Shown in pieces: positions 9,189 through 19,197 of a stretch of DNA of 64,000 nt. A model generated the notes under the pieces. That model made no database searches. It saw only the letters and a program-made list of their open reading frames with translations, and was not told the origin of the DNA. Position 1 is the first letter of the stretch. Every line of letters begins with the position of its first letter. A program made the translations under genes and the position numbers. Source of the stretch: Gammaproteobacteria bacterium (GTDB lineage Bacteria; Pseudomonadota; Gammaproteobacteria; Pseudomonadales; Pseudomonadaceae); NCBI GenBank assembly GCA_023475025.1, contig JAMCWB010000004.1, positions 1 through 64,000 on the forward strand, in the 5' to 3' direction.

Positions 9189-10406
9189 TCAGATGCTGAT
9201 GCCGTCAATACCGGCAACCGTATGGATATCCTTGTCACCACGCCCGGAGAGGTTGATGACAATGTGCTGGTCCGGACGCATGGTAGCGGCCAGTTTCATC
9301 GCATAGGCCACCGCATGGCTGGACTCGAGCGCTGGCATGATGCCTTCGACCCGAGTCAGTTCACGGAAGGCAGCGAGCGCTTCGTCATCGGTGGCATCCA
9401 CATAATTGACCCGACCAACATCCTTCAGCCAGCTGTGTTCTGGGCCAACACCAGGGTAATCAAGACCAGCAGACACTGAATGCGTCTCGATGATCTGGCC
9501 ATTGTCATCTTCCATCAGATAGGTACGGTTGCCGTGCAGCACACCCGGACGACCGGCATTCAATGGTGCGGCATGCTGGCCGGTGGCAATGCCCAGACCG
9601 CCCGCTTCAACACCATACATGGCTACCTCGGTATCCTCGAGGAAGGGATGAAACAGGCCAATGGCGTTTGAGCCGCCACCGACACAGGCCACCAGCGCAT
9701 CCGGCAGGCAACCCGCCTGGGCCAGCATCTGGGCCCGCGCTTCACGGCCGATCACGCACTGGAAATCGCGTACCAGTTTCGGGTAGGGGTGCGGCCCGGC
9801 CACAGTACCAATGATGTAGAAGGTATCATCAATGTTGGTCACCCAGTCCCGCATGGCCTCGTTCATTGCATCCTTGAGGGTTTTCGAGCCTGAGGTGACC
9901 GGAATTACCTCAGCACCCAGCAACTTCATGCGGTAGACATTGAGTGACTGTCGCTTGACGTCTTCGGCGCCCATGTAGACCTGGCACTTGAGCCCCAGGC
10001 GCGCAGCCACAGTGGCGGTAGCCACGCCGTGCTGGCCAGCGCCGGTTTCAGCAATCACCCGCGGCTTGCCCATATGCTTGGCCAGCAGGGCCTGACCGAT
10101 GGTGTTGTTCACCTTGTGCGCGCCGGTGTGATTGAGATCTTCACGTTTGAGCCAGATCTGCGCACCGCCAACTTTCGCCGTCAGACGCTCAGCCAGGTAC
10201 AGCGGTGATGGTCGCCCGACATAATGCGCCAGATCACGATCAAATTCGGCCTGGAACGCAGGATCGGCGGAAAGCTTGTTGTACAAGATCTCCAGCTCGT
10301 CCATCGCATCCATCAGGGTTTCAGATACAAAGCGGCCACCGTAGGGGCCAAAGTGGCCACGCGCATCCGGTACCGCTGCATAATCGATCGGGGTTGTCTC
10401 AGACAC
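9189..10406 (-). CDS. trpB: Tryptophan synthase beta subunit
   Basis: TrpB condenses indole with serine to tryptophan using PLP. The PLP lysine lies in [10 protein letters not shown] (about residue 98), and the phosphate-binding loop [12 protein letters not shown] (about 240) is intact. The 405 residues match the family. The start codon is GTG at 10406, overlapping the end of trpF by 8 bases, with AGAGGTGA upstream; no upstream ATG competes. The trpF-trpB-trpA genes thus form a coupled unit. Confidence 0.96.
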   Translation of the reverse strand: MSETTPIDYAAVPDARGHFGPYGGRFVSETLMDAMDELEILYNKLSADPAFQAEFDRDLAHYVGRPSPLYLAERLTAKVGGAQIWLKREDLNHTGAHKVNNTIGQALLAKHMGKPRVIAETGAGQHGVATATVAARLGLKCQVYMGAEDVKRQSLNVYRMKLLGAEVIPVTSGSKTLKDAMNEAMRDWVTNIDDTFYIIGTVAGPHPYPKLVRDFQCVIGREARAQMLAQAGCLPDALVACVGGGSNAIGLFHPFLEDTEVAMYGVEAGGLGIATGQHAAPLNAGRPGVLHGNRTYLMEDDNGQIIETHSVSAGLDYPGVGPEHSWLKDVGRVNYVDATDDEALAAFRELTRVEGIMPALESSHAVAYAMKLAATMRPDQHIVINLSGRGDKDIHTVAGIDGISI

Positions 10407-11016
10407 GCTTCACCTCTTGCACAAATGCTTGAATTTTTTCACTGTCCTTGATGCCTTTGGATGCCTCTACTCCGCCACTGACATCCACTGCCCAGGGACG
10501 GGTTGCGGCAATAGCACTCACCACATTGGCAGCATCCAGACCACCTGCGAGCACCAGCGGCCATTTACGTTCGGCCGGGATTGCTGACCAGTCGAAGGTC
10601 TCGCCAGTACCGCCAGGCACACCGGCCTTGTAACTGTCCAGCAAGATGCCCGCTGCATCAGGCCAGCGGGCGGCCAGCTGATTCAGGTCATCACCCGGGC
10701 GCACCCGCAGCGCCTTCATCCAGGGGCGTTGAAACTGGCGGCAATAAGCGGCCGGCTCATCACCATGAAACTGCAGCAGATCCAGCGGCACCTGCCTCAG
10801 CACCCGGCGCACGTCATCAGCCTCAGCATCGACGAACAGACCAACAGTGGTCACAAAGGGCGGCAAGGCACGGACTATATCAGCCGCCTGCTCGGCGCTG
10901 ACAGCGCGTGGACTGGGCGGGTAAAACACCAGCCCGATGGCATCGGCACCCGCCTCGGCTGCTGCCAGCGCATCCTCCACGCGGGTAATGCCACAGATCT
11001 TGATTCGCACCGACAT
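10399..11016 (-). CDS. trpF: Phosphoribosylanthranilate isomerase
   Basis: TrpF isomerises N-(5-phosphoribosyl)anthranilate in tryptophan synthesis. The N terminus [15 protein letters not shown] carries the catalytic cysteine in KICG, and the general-acid aspartate lies in GLFVDAE (near 120-130). The track start at 11073 adds an unlikely leader; ATG at 11016 gives 205 residues, the normal size, with an AGG ribosome site 11 bases before it. A competing ATG at 11025 has that site too close. The 3' end overlaps trpB. Confidence 0.93.
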   Translation of the reverse strand: MSVRIKICGITRVEDALAAAEAGADAIGLVFYPPSPRAVSAEQAADIVRALPPFVTTVGLFVDAEADDVRRVLRQVPLDLLQFHGDEPAAYCRQFQRPWMKALRVRPGDDLNQLAARWPDAAGILLDSYKAGVPGGTGETFDWSAIPAERKWPLVLAGGLDAANVVSAIAATRPWAVDVSGGVEASKGIKDSEKIQAFVQEVKRV

Positions 11017-11047
11017 GACTGTCATTACCTGGATAAAAAACAGCAGT

Positions 11048-11914
11048 TTAACAGATGCGCGGCAGGCGTTCATTCAGCCCGGAGAGAAAGTGCGGCCCCA
11101 GGTAACGCTCGGGTAGATCGAAGTGTTGCGGGTAGGTCACATCAACCAGATAAAGACCGTAGCCCGGCGCCGTCAGGCCGCCACTGCGACGGTCCTTGCC
11201 CGCCAGCACTTCCGCGGCCCAGGCAACCGGCTTTTCACCACAGCCTATCTGCATAAGCACGCCGGCAATGTTGCGCACCATGTGGTGCAGAAAAGCGTTG
11301 GCACGTATATCCAGCACAATGAACTGGCCGAAACGCACCAGCTCAAGGTGATGAATAGTCTTGATCGGCGACTTGGCCTGGCAGGCAACGGCACGGAAAG
11401 CGCTGAAATCGTGCTGCCCCAGGAGCGCCTCAGCAGCGAGTTGCATGCGTTCCAGATCCAGCGGGCGATAGTTCCAGGTCACTTCATGGGCCAGGTGTGC
11501 CGGCCTTATAGGGTCATTGTAGATGACATAACGGTAACGCCGGGCGCTGGCGGAAAACCGCGCATGAAAATCCTCAGGGACTTTTTTAACCCAGCTGAGA
11601 CTGATATCGGCCGGCAGATTGGCATTGGCACCGTGAATCCAGTTAAGCGGTTCACGCTGGGCATCACTGTCAAAGTGAATGACCTGGCCGGAGGCATGCA
11701 CGCCAGCATCCGTACGCCCGGCGCAGAACAGCGTCACCGGGTGATTGGCTACCCGGCTGAGCGCCTTTTCCACCGCCTCCTGCACACTGGGCACACCGGG
11801 TTGCTGGCGTTGCCAGCCTCGGTAGGCGGTACCTCGATACTCAACTCCGGCAGCAAGCCTGGAAACTACAGCGGCCGCCCCGGGGGCGGCCGCTGAAACT
11901 ACATTGTCACTCAT
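11048..11914 (-). CDS. truA: tRNA pseudouridine(38-40) synthase
   Basis: TruA converts uridines 38-40 of the tRNA anticodon arm to pseudouridine. The catalytic aspartate lies in [15 protein letters not shown] (about residues 65-80), and [12 protein letters not shown] near 220 is also typical. The N-terminal extension before [12 protein letters not shown] is about 25 residues and Ala-rich, somewhat longer than usual. ATG at 11914 is preferred over the GTG at 11917, but the ribosome site is weak. A start nearer residue 25 lacks an obvious ATG. It lies just after fimV, as in P. aeruginosa. Confidence 0.92.
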   Translation of the reverse strand: MSDNVVSAAAPGAAAVVSRLAAGVEYRGTAYRGWQRQQPGVPSVQEAVEKALSRVANHPVTLFCAGRTDAGVHASGQVIHFDSDAQREPLNWIHGANANLPADISLSWVKKVPEDFHARFSASARRYRYVIYNDPIRPAHLAHEVTWNYRPLDLERMQLAAEALLGQHDFSAFRAVACQAKSPIKTIHHLELVRFGQFIVLDIRANAFLHHMVRNIAGVLMQIGCGEKPVAWAAEVLAGKDRRSGGLTAPGYGLYLVDVTYPQHFDLPERYLGPHFLSGLNERLPRIC

Positions 11915-11919
11915 CACAT

Positions 11920-14805
11920 TCAGCTATCGAGTTGCTCAAGCAGACTGCGCGCTTCCTGCTGCTGCTGTTCGTTACCCTCATCAACCACTTCATTGAGAAT
12001 GTCGCGGGCACCTTCCTGATCACCCATTTCAACATAGGCACGCGCCAGATCCAGCTTGGTTGCGGTTTCATCGGTACCAGAGAGGAAGTCAAAATCATCA
12101 TCGCCCATGCTTGCATCCATGTCTGCAGCCTCCTCCCTGGTGGCTTCAGTGTCGACAGCCTCAGGCTGCTCAGGGGTTGCTTCAAGATCATCCGCGGCAG
12201 ACTCGCCGGTCTGCTCGGCATCCAGGCTGGCGCTGGCATCATCCTCGGACATGGCTGCATTGAATTCGCTCTCAAAGTCCAGCAGCTCATCATCGGACAG
12301 GCTGAAGCCCTCATCGGGTTCATCAGCCCGCGCCGTTTCCAGCGTCTCAGGTGCAGCAGCCGGTGTTTCTTCAGCACTGCTTTCGGCGTCATCCAGTGAC
12401 CAGTCCAGCATCAGGTCATCGTCTTCCGGCAAGGACAGCTCATCCGCCGCATCGGCTTTGGACTCTGGCTCGGCCGGCTGCAGATCATCGGTCAGCGACA
12501 GGTCAAAATCATCATCCAGGCTGGCAAGCACAGCAGCATCATCATCTGCCTTGGCGTCAGCTTGACTCTCATCGTTTGTCAGCGGGCTACCGATTTCAGC
12601 GGCCAGGTCGTCAGCCTCCAGATCAAGGCCAGCAGCATCGGCATCCAGCTCATCACTGGCAAGCGCATCGCCCAGGTCCTCATCAAGATCAAAGTCCAGA
12701 TCCAGGTCATCAGAACCCGTGTTGTCGCCACTGTCAGCCAGATTGGCCAGCTCGTCGTCACCGCCCAGGTCAGACAAGTCGAACTCGGCATCGAGCTCAT
12801 CAACGGCCTCGGTCTCAGTGCTTTCATCGTGACTGAACAGATCAATATCAGCCAGCTCGGTATCGGTTTCTGCAGCCAGAGCACCGCTTCCGGCCAGCGC
12901 TGCAGCGGCAGCAGCCATTGCCGGGAAACGCTGATCGAGCGCCGACAGTGACGAATCATGACCACCCTCTGCACGCAATGCCGTGGCCTGCTCGGCATAA
13001 CCCGGCGCATTCTCGCGCAGCGCCTCGACTTCCATCAACTTGAGGCGCAACTCACTGCGTTCCGGCTGCTGTTCCAGCGCCTTGATCAGGGTGTCGCGCG
13101 CTTCATCGAGCTTGCCATAGGCAATCAGGCCTTCGGCGGCCACCAAAGCATCTTCTTCATCGCCAGTGCTGGCCTCATCATAGTCAGCCAGCGCGACATT
13201 GAAGTCGTCGTCCTGTTCGGCGGCATCCACCTGCTCGCGGCTGGCCTGAGCGATAAAGTTATCGGCCATTTCCTCTTCACGGCGGGCGTTACGACGCGAC
13301 AGTGCCATCAGGATCAGCAGCAATACAATCAATGCCAGACCCGCACCGGTATAGAGCAGCGCCGGATTCTGCAGCAGTCGCTGCAACATGGCTTCGGCGC
13401 CGCCATCCTGAGCCGGGGCTGTCGTGTCTGCAGCCGGAGTGCCTGGCTCATCCGCAGCAACCACCTCTGCGTCAGCGGCTGGGGCCGCAGCAGCCGGTGC
13501 TTCTTCGTCAACCACAGCGTCACTGGCGGTCATCTCGTCACTGACGACATCAAGTTCGGCAGTCGATGCACGGGGATCTTCCAGCGTCTGTATCGCAGTC
13601 AGGTCCAGTGCCCGTGCCTCGGCTTCGACATCAGCCAGCTCGGCATCAACTTCCGGCAGGATATCCGGCATCTCCGGTGTGCTGGCAATTTCCTGCTGCA
13701 GAGCCGCTAACTGCGCATCCTTGAGTTCGAGCAGACGCTGCAGGGTCTCCAGTTGACCTTGTACATCGGCCAGACGCTCACCCATGTCGGCTTTTTCACG
13801 CTCCGCAGCATCCAGCTGTTCTTTGGTCTGGTCGAGCTGGTCGCGCAGCGCAGCCTGGTCGGTACCCTCGGCGCTATCGGCCGCGGCACTGGCTGAGCTG
13901 TCGCTGCCGGCTACCAGGCGCAAGGTATCGCCATTATCGACAGCAGCCGGTGCGGGTGCGGCGCTATCACGCTGACGCGCATCGATCTGGCGTTGACTGG
14001 TGCTCTGGCGCGCAGCTTGCCAATCAGCATTTTGCTGGGCTACCGCAGCTACCGCCTGGGCCTGGCTACGCTGGGTCGCCTGTGCGCTGTCAGGCATCTG
14101 CAGGCGCTGCCCACTGCGCAGCCGGTTGATATTGTTGTCAATAAAGGCATCCGGATTCAGGTCCTGGATGGCCAGCATGGTCTGATGCACAGAGGCATTC
14201 TGCGGCCGGTTACGCTGCGCCAGTACCCACAGGGTGTCATTGGCTCCGACCGTCACGGTACCCGGCTCAGCAGGTCGCGTCGCGCTGGTCGCCGGACGCG
14301 TAGCCGGGGCACTGGGGCGGGCTGCAGGTTGTTCACTGCGCGTGGCGGGCGCTGGCGCTGCCGCGGCTGGCGGAGTAACTGGTGGTGCAGTGACCGGGCG
14401 AGCCTGATAGGTCGGCGGGTCGATCAGCAGGGTAAATTCACGCAATACGCGACCCGAGGGCCAGCGCACTTCCAGCAGGAAATTGACAAAGGGTTCACGC
14501 ACCGGCTGGCTGGAGGTAACCCTTATGTAGGAGCGGCCATCAGACCCGATCACCGGGGTAAAGGACAAATCAGTCAGAAAGAACGGGCGTTCGATGCCTG
14601 CGCGACCAAAGTCATCGGGGGACGCCAGGCGAGGAATGATCTCGGTACTGTCCAGGTCACGGACTTGAAGCAGTTGAATCTCGGCATTGAGTGGCTGATT
14701 CAACGCGGAACGCAGGTTGATATCACCAACGCTCAGAGCATGAGCCATATTTCCAGAGAGCAGAGCACTTGCTGCGGCTACAGCGACAACTAGTTTGCGT
14801 ACCAT
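11920..14805 (-). CDS. fimV: FimV, peptidoglycan-binding pilus/polarity hub protein
   Basis: FimV organises type IV pilus assembly and twitching at the cell pole in Pseudomonas. The 961-residue protein has, in order: a signal peptide (1-23, ending AHA), the FimV N-terminal domain (24-135), a Pro/Ala/Thr linker, a LysM-like domain (about 178-240, TVGANDTLWVLAQRN), a coiled coil (about 312-370), a membrane segment (about 475-500, LLYTGAGLALIVLLLILMALS), a long acidic cytoplasmic region and the C-terminal TPR-like FimV_C motif (DLARAYVEMGDQEGARDIL). Size and domains match P. aeruginosa FimV. The acidic region is rich in DD/EE/DLD repeats, as usual. Confidence 0.95.
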   Translation of the reverse strand: MVRKLVVAVAAASALLSGNMAHALSVGDINLRSALNQPLNAEIQLLQVRDLDSTEIIPRLASPDDFGRAGIERPFFLTDLSFTPVIGSDGRSYIRVTSSQPVREPFVNFLLEVRWPSGRVLREFTLLIDPPTYQARPVTAPPVTPPAAAAPAPATRSEQPAARPSAPATRPATSATRPAEPGTVTVGANDTLWVLAQRNRPQNASVHQTMLAIQDLNPDAFIDNNINRLRSGQRLQMPDSAQATQRSQAQAVAAVAQQNADWQAARQSTSQRQIDARQRDSAAPAPAAVDNGDTLRLVAGSDSSASAAADSAEGTDQAALRDQLDQTKEQLDAAEREKADMGERLADVQGQLETLQRLLELKDAQLAALQQEIASTPEMPDILPEVDAELADVEAEARALDLTAIQTLEDPRASTAELDVVSDEMTASDAVVDEEAPAAAAPAADAEVVAADEPGTPAADTTAPAQDGGAEAMLQRLLQNPALLYTGAGLALIVLLLILMALSRRNARREEEMADNFIAQASREQVDAAEQDDDFNVALADYDEASTGDEEDALVAAEGLIAYGKLDEARDTLIKALEQQPERSELRLKLMEVEALRENAPGYAEQATALRAEGGHDSSLSALDQRFPAMAAAAAALAGSGALAAETDTELADIDLFSHDESTETEAVDELDAEFDLSDLGGDDELANLADSGDNTGSDDLDLDFDLDEDLGDALASDELDADAAGLDLEADDLAAEIGSPLTNDESQADAKADDDAAVLASLDDDFDLSLTDDLQPAEPESKADAADELSLPEDDDLMLDWSLDDAESSAEETPAAAPETLETARADEPDEGFSLSDDELLDFESEFNAAMSEDDASASLDAEQTGESAADDLEATPEQPEAVDTEATREEAADMDASMGDDDFDFLSGTDETATKLDLARAYVEMGDQEGARDILNEVVDEGNEQQQQEARSLLEQLDS

Positions 14806-15026
14806 TTGCGAAGATCCTTTGCCTTATCGTTTTTCTTGTGCGCCTGCAGCTCCGTTGGCTGCGCCGGTCATTGTCCTGCCCCCATCCGACGTAGCAACTT
14901 CTGACTCCGGAACCGGCGCGCCAGCACGCCGGTCACTGCAAACCCATGGCGCAAACTACTCTTTCATACTGATGGAATCCATCCTCAGACTTGCGCCGCT
15001 TACTACAAATCAGCAGCAAGTATCGG
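14806..15026. other. Intergenic region upstream of fimV
   Basis: The 221 bases between fimV and the usg gene hold no credible ORF on either strand. They should contain the fimV promoter, read on the minus strand, and the usg terminator, but I could not pick either with confidence. Confidence 0.4.
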
Positions 15027-16046
15027 TTACAAATAGTCTTTTATCAACAACTCAGCAAGCTGCAAGGTATTTCTCGCGACCCCGAGGCGTAAATTGTCCG
15101 CTACTGACCACAGACTGACCCGTTTCGGGTCGATCTCATCCTGACGGATACGCCCTACCCACAGGTGCTCATCACCGGCGGCTTCGGTGACCGGTGTCGG
15201 ATAACCACCGGCAGCTGGCTTGTCGAGGATCTTGATGGCTGGCACCTTGCGCAGCAGGCTGGCCAGCGCCTTGCGGTCAACCACAGTATCCAGCTCCAGC
15301 TGCAGGCTGTGGCCGCTGCCATAGAACACCGGCACCAGGACAGCAGTCACGCTCACGGGCACCCGTTCCAGCGGCAATACCCGGCGCAAGCCGGCTACCA
15401 GGCGCGCTTCGGCAGCGCTACTGCCATCATCCTGCGCCGCGCCAATGCGTGGCAGCAGATTGAATGCTGCCTGTTTCTCGAAATGACCACCCTCAACCGG
15501 CTGACCATTGAGCAACTTGCCGGTTTGCAGGGCCATGGCTTCCAGCGCACTGCGCCCGAGGGTTGATACCGACTGATAGGTACTCAGGCTGACTGCGCGC
15601 ACGCCTTTGGCCAGCAAAGGCTGCAGCACCAGGGCTGCCTGCACCACCTGGCTGTCCGGACTGACCAGCAAGCCTGGCTTAAGGCCCGGCAAGACACCGA
15701 CTGCATTGACATCAGCCACCAGCATGGGCACCTGCGGATCGTCCTGCCAATGCTCACTGGTGTCGATAACCCAGCACCCGGCTTCCACCGCTCGGGGCGC
15801 CCACTCGGCACTGACGGCTGCATCGGTGGCAAAAATGACCACGGCAAACCGGCTGAAATCGGCCTTTTCCAGGGGCTCGATGCGACGACTCTCGCCACCG
15901 ATCATCAACCGACCGCCGGCCTCTTCGGCGGGCTCGAACAAGGCAAGACTGGCATGATCGATGCTGAGTTCATCCAGTAGTGCTATCAGGTTTTCGCCAA
16001 CCATGGAGTTGACGCCGACAATTGCCCATGCTGCTGATGCTGCCAT
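15027..16046 (-). CDS. usg: Usg-like paralogue of aspartate-semialdehyde dehydrogenase
   Basis: The 339-residue protein has the Asd fold: a Rossmann N terminus (AWAIVGVNSMVGENLIALL) and a C-terminal dehydrogenase/dimerisation domain. Where true Asd has the catalytic cysteine (asparagine-cysteine motif), this protein reads LVSPDSQVVQ, with serine. It is therefore probably not an active dehydrogenase, as proposed for E. coli Usg. The track start at 16232 is too long; ATG at 16046 has AAGGA 10 bases upstream. It follows the genuine asd, as in P. aeruginosa, where both genes are adjacent. Its true function is not known. Confidence 0.85.
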   Translation of the reverse strand: MAASAAWAIVGVNSMVGENLIALLDELSIDHASLALFEPAEEAGGRLMIGGESRRIEPLEKADFSRFAVVIFATDAAVSAEWAPRAVEAGCWVIDTSEHWQDDPQVPMLVADVNAVGVLPGLKPGLLVSPDSQVVQAALVLQPLLAKGVRAVSLSTYQSVSTLGRSALEAMALQTGKLLNGQPVEGGHFEKQAAFNLLPRIGAAQDDGSSAAEARLVAGLRRVLPLERVPVSVTAVLVPVFYGSGHSLQLELDTVVDRKALASLLRKVPAIKILDKPAAGGYPTPVTEAAGDEHLWVGRIRQDEIDPKRVSLWSVADNLRLGVARNTLQLAELLIKDYL

Positions 16047-16089
16047 TACTCTGAATCCTTGCTTGAGGCCGGTATTCGCCGGCCTGACT

Positions 16090-16127
16090 GAAACACAAAG
16101 GGCACCGGATTTGACCCCGATGCCCTT
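16090..16127 (-). terminator. Terminator downstream of asd
   Basis: On the minus strand AAGGGCA pairs with TGCCCTT (16098-16104 with 16121-16127), with an inner CGG/CCG, followed by TTTGTGTTT. It sits between the end of asd and the start of usg, so it would reduce readthrough into usg. Confidence 0.6.
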
Positions 16128-16161
16128 GCAACTTACCTGTGACGGTGGGCCGTCACCGCAT

Positions 16162-17274
16162 TCAACCTTCCTGCAAAATCCGTAGCATGCGGCGCAGTGG
16201 CTCAGCCGCACCCCACAACAGCTGATCACCAACAGTGAAAGCGGACAGATACTGCGAGCCCATATTCAGCTTGCGCAAACGCCCGACTGGAACGGTCAGG
16301 GTGCCGGTTACCGCAGTGGGCGTGAGGTCGGTCAGGGTGACCTCCTTCTCATTGGGGACCACTTTCGACCAGGCATTGTGCTCATCCAGCATGGCTTCGA
16401 TGTCCGCGATAGGCACATCCTTGTTCAGCTTGATGGTCAACGCCTGGCTGTGGCAACGCATGGCACCGATGCGCACACAGATACCATCAACCGGGATCGG
16501 GCGGCCGCTGCGGCCGATGATCTTGTTGGTCTCGGCCTGGGCCTTCCACTCTTCACGGCTCTGGCCGTTGGTCAGCTGCTTGTCGATCCAGGGGATCAGA
16601 CTGCCGGCCAGGGGTACACCAAACTGGTCGACCGGGAAGCTGTCGCTGCGCATGGCCTCTACTACCTTGCGATCAATCTCCAGAATGGCGCTGGACGGGT
16701 CGCTCAGCTCAGGGGCTACCGACTGCTGGATAGCACCCATCTGGTTGATCAGCTCGCGCATGTTCTGCGCGCCGGCGCCACTGGCTGCCTGATAGGTCAT
16801 GGCGCTGGCCCACTCGACCAGGCCTTGCTCGAACAGACCACCCAGACCCATCAGCATCAGACTGACGGTACAGTTACCGCCAACATAGGTCTTGACGCCG
16901 TCACGCAGGGCTTGATCAATATTGCGGCGGTTGACCGGGTCCAGCACGATGACCGCGTCATCTTCCATACGCAATGTGGATGCTGCATCAATCCAGTAGC
17001 CTTTCCAGCCGGCTTCACGCAGCTTGCCATAGACCGCCTTGGTGTAATCGCCACCCTGACAGGTGATGATGACATCCAACGGCTTGAGTGCCTCGATATC
17101 AAAGGCATCCTGCAACGGCGGCGTGTCCTTGCCGACGTCCGGCCCCTGGCCGCCCACATTGGACGTGGTGAAAAATACCGGCTCAATGGCAGCAAAGTCA
17201 TTTTCTTCGCGCATGCGCTGCATCAGCACGGAACCGACCATGCCACGCCAGCCAACCAAACCTACTTTTTTCAT
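16162..17274 (-). CDS. asd: Aspartate-semialdehyde dehydrogenase
   Basis: Asd reduces beta-aspartyl phosphate to aspartate semialdehyde with NADPH, feeding lysine/diaminopimelate, threonine and methionine synthesis. The NADP motif [11 protein letters not shown] is at the N terminus, the catalytic cysteine is in [14 protein letters not shown] (about residue 135), and the substrate histidine region is [18 protein letters not shown] (about 270). The 370 residues match the gammaproteobacterial type. It lies between leuB and usg. Confidence 0.96.
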   Translation of the reverse strand: MKKVGLVGWRGMVGSVLMQRMREENDFAAIEPVFFTTSNVGGQGPDVGKDTPPLQDAFDIEALKPLDVIITCQGGDYTKAVYGKLREAGWKGYWIDAASTLRMEDDAVIVLDPVNRRNIDQALRDGVKTYVGGNCTVSLMLMGLGGLFEQGLVEWASAMTYQAASGAGAQNMRELINQMGAIQQSVAPELSDPSSAILEIDRKVVEAMRSDSFPVDQFGVPLAGSLIPWIDKQLTNGQSREEWKAQAETNKIIGRSGRPIPVDGICVRIGAMRCHSQALTIKLNKDVPIADIEAMLDEHNAWSKVVPNEKEVTLTDLTPTAVTGTLTVPVGRLRKLNMGSQYLSAFTVGDQLLWGAAEPLRRMLRILQEG

Positions 17275-17355
17275 GACAACAGCCCCATAGGGTGAACAAA
17301 TTCAAAGACAGCAACGCCCAACACGGAGTCGGGCGCAGCAAAATAGCACTACAGA

Positions 17356-18432
17356 CTACAGGTTTTTCAGCGCCGCTACCACGGCAGCACCCATTTCAGC
17401 AGTACTGACCTGACGGCAACCTTCAGCCATGATATCGCCGGTACGCAAGCCCTGGTCGAGGACCTGACTGACCGCCTGCTCGATCGCATCAGCGGCTTTC
17501 ACTGCATTGAAGCTGTAACGCAGCAGCATGGAAACCGAGAGAATAGTAGCCAGCGGGTTGGCGATACCCTGCCCGGCGATGTCCGGCGCACTACCGTGGC
17601 AGGGCTCATACATGCCCTTGTTGTTGGCATCCAGGGACGCCGAAGGCAGCATGCCGATGGAGCCGGTGAGCATGGAAGCCTGATCGGATAAAATGTCACC
17701 AAACATGTTATCCGTGACAATAACGTCAAACTGCTTGGGCGCACGCACCAGCTGCATGGCCGCGTTATCGACATACATGTGCGACAGCTCGACCTCGGGG
17801 TAGTCCGCAGCGACTTCTTCAACCACTTCACGCCATAACTGGCTGGAGGCCAGCACGTTGGCCTTGTCCACGGAACACAGCTTCTTGTTGCGCACCATGG
17901 CCATGTCAAAACCGACCTTGGCAATCCGGCGCACTTCATGCTCGCTGTAGGGCAAGGTGTCGTAGGCCATGCGCTGACCGTCCTTGACCAGACGCTCGCG
18001 CGGCTGCCCGAAATAGATACCGCCGGTCAGTTCCCGCACAATGAGGATATCCAGCCCGGATACCACCTCCGGCTTCAGGGTCGACGCTGCCGCCAGCTGC
18101 GGATACAACAAGGCCGGACGCAAATTGCCGAACAGGCCCAGTTCAGAGCGGATTTTCAGCAGGCCGCGCTCAGGTCGCAGTGCCGGATCAATGGTATCCC
18201 ACTGCGGACCACCCACAGCACCAAGCAGGATGGCATCGGCAGCACGCGCACGCTCAAGGGTTTCATCCGCCAGTGGCACGCCATACTTGTCATAGGCCGC
18301 ACCACCCAGCTCGTCACGGCTCAGCTCGATATCCAGGGCAAACTTCTCGTTGGCCAGTTCGAGCACCTTGACCGCTTCAGCCATGATCTCCGGGCCGATA
18401 CCGTCGCCGGGGAGGATAAGGATATTTTTCAT
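17356..18432 (-). CDS. leuB: 3-Isopropylmalate dehydrogenase
   Basis: LeuB oxidatively decarboxylates 3-isopropylmalate to 2-ketoisocaproate with NAD in leucine synthesis. Motifs include [11 protein letters not shown] at the N terminus, the substrate arginines in [14 protein letters not shown] and [11 protein letters not shown], and [18 protein letters not shown] (about residue 275) at the NAD pocket. The 358 residues are normal. It is separated from leuD by a 117-base gap holding a repeat. Confidence 0.96.
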   Translation of the reverse strand: MKNILILPGDGIGPEIMAEAVKVLELANEKFALDIELSRDELGGAAYDKYGVPLADETLERARAADAILLGAVGGPQWDTIDPALRPERGLLKIRSELGLFGNLRPALLYPQLAAASTLKPEVVSGLDILIVRELTGGIYFGQPRERLVKDGQRMAYDTLPYSEHEVRRIAKVGFDMAMVRNKKLCSVDKANVLASSQLWREVVEEVAADYPEVELSHMYVDNAAMQLVRAPKQFDVIVTDNMFGDILSDQASMLTGSIGMLPSASLDANNKGMYEPCHGSAPDIAGQGIANPLATILSVSMLLRYSFNAVKAADAIEQAVSQVLDQGLRTGDIMAEGCRQVSTAEMGAAVVAALKNL

Positions 18433-18462
18433 TATTTACGTTACTCCAAAAAGAATGAACTG

Positions 18463-18532
18463 GCTGAAGGCTGCTGGCTGAATGCGGAAAGATCTCTACC
18501 TTCCAGCATCCAACCTTGAGCATTCAGCCTGA
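18463..18532. repeat. Repeat-containing leuB-leuD gap
   Basis: The gap holds GGCTGAATGC (about 18476-18485) and its inverse GCATTCAGCC (about 18520-18529) flanking a ccttccagc unit. The same words occur at 260-292 and 49467-49552. The stem could form in leu mRNA and lies within an otherwise tightly packed leuCDB operon. Confidence 0.55.
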
Positions 18533-18549
18533 GGACGCAGGCGCCGCTA

Positions 18550-19197
18550 TTACTTGATGGCACCAAACAGCCAGGGCTGAGCGGCCTGGTGTTTTCTTTC
18601 GAACGCTTGAATGGCGTCGGCGTCCTGCAGGGTCAGGCCGATATCATCGAGGCCGTTGAGCAGGCAGTGCTTGCGGAAAGCGTCCACCTCGAAGCTGTAC
18701 TGCTTGCCATCGGGCCGGGTGACTGTCTGCGTGGCCAGGTCGATGGTCAGCTGATAACCCTCTTCGGCTTCAGTCTGCTGGAACAGATCTTCCACTTCTT
18801 CTTCAGCCAAAACAATAGGTAACAAGCCATTCTTGAAACTGTTATTGAAGAAGATATCGGCAAAGCTGGGCGCAATCACGCTGCGAAAGCCATACTCTTC
18901 CAGTGCCCAGGGCGCATGCTCGCGACTGGAGCCGCAGCCGAAGTTCTTGCGCGCCAACAGCACACTGGCGCCCTGATAGCGCGGCTGGTTGAGCACAAAT
19001 TCTGTATTCAGCGGCCGCTTGGAGCAATCCTGGCCGGGCAGGCCCTCATCCAGGTAGCGCAATTCGTCAAACAGGTTCTGGCCAAAGCCGGTGCGCTTGA
19101 TCGACTTGAGAAACTGCTTGGGGATGATCAGGTCGGTATCCACATTGGCTCGATCCAGCGGAGCTACCAGGCCAGCATGTTGGGTAAAGGGCTTCAT
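18550..19197 (-). CDS. leuD: 3-Isopropylmalate dehydratase small subunit
   Basis: LeuD pairs with LeuC to isomerise 2-isopropylmalate to 3-isopropylmalate. The swivelling-domain features are visible: [14 protein letters not shown] (about residue 20), the [13 protein letters not shown] motif (about 83) that contacts substrate and the cluster, and [12 protein letters not shown]. Its 215 residues are normal. The ATG overlaps the last codon and stop of leuC by 4 bases, so the two subunits are translationally coupled. Confidence 0.96.
   Translation of the reverse strand: MKPFTQHAGLVAPLDRANVDTDLIIPKQFLKSIKRTGFGQNLFDELRYLDEGLPGQDCSKRPLNTEFVLNQPRYQGASVLLARKNFGCGSSREHAPWALEEYGFRSVIAPSFADIFFNNSFKNGLLPIVLAEEEVEDLFQQTEAEEGYQLTIDLATQTVTRPDGKQYSFEVDAFRKHCLLNGLDDIGLTLQDADAIQAFERKHQAAQPWLFGAIK

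Noticed and set aside
12056-12565. Serine-rich 169-residue plus-strand ORF opposite fimV
   Set aside because: It is the antisense shadow of the acidic aspartate/glutamate-rich fimV region; serine runs arise from reading the complement of GAT/GAC repeats and no ribosome site is present.
15027-16046. Usg gene as a pseudogene of asd
   Set aside because: The reading frame is intact, full length and has a ribosome site; only the catalytic residue differs, so it is a paralogue rather than a decayed copy.
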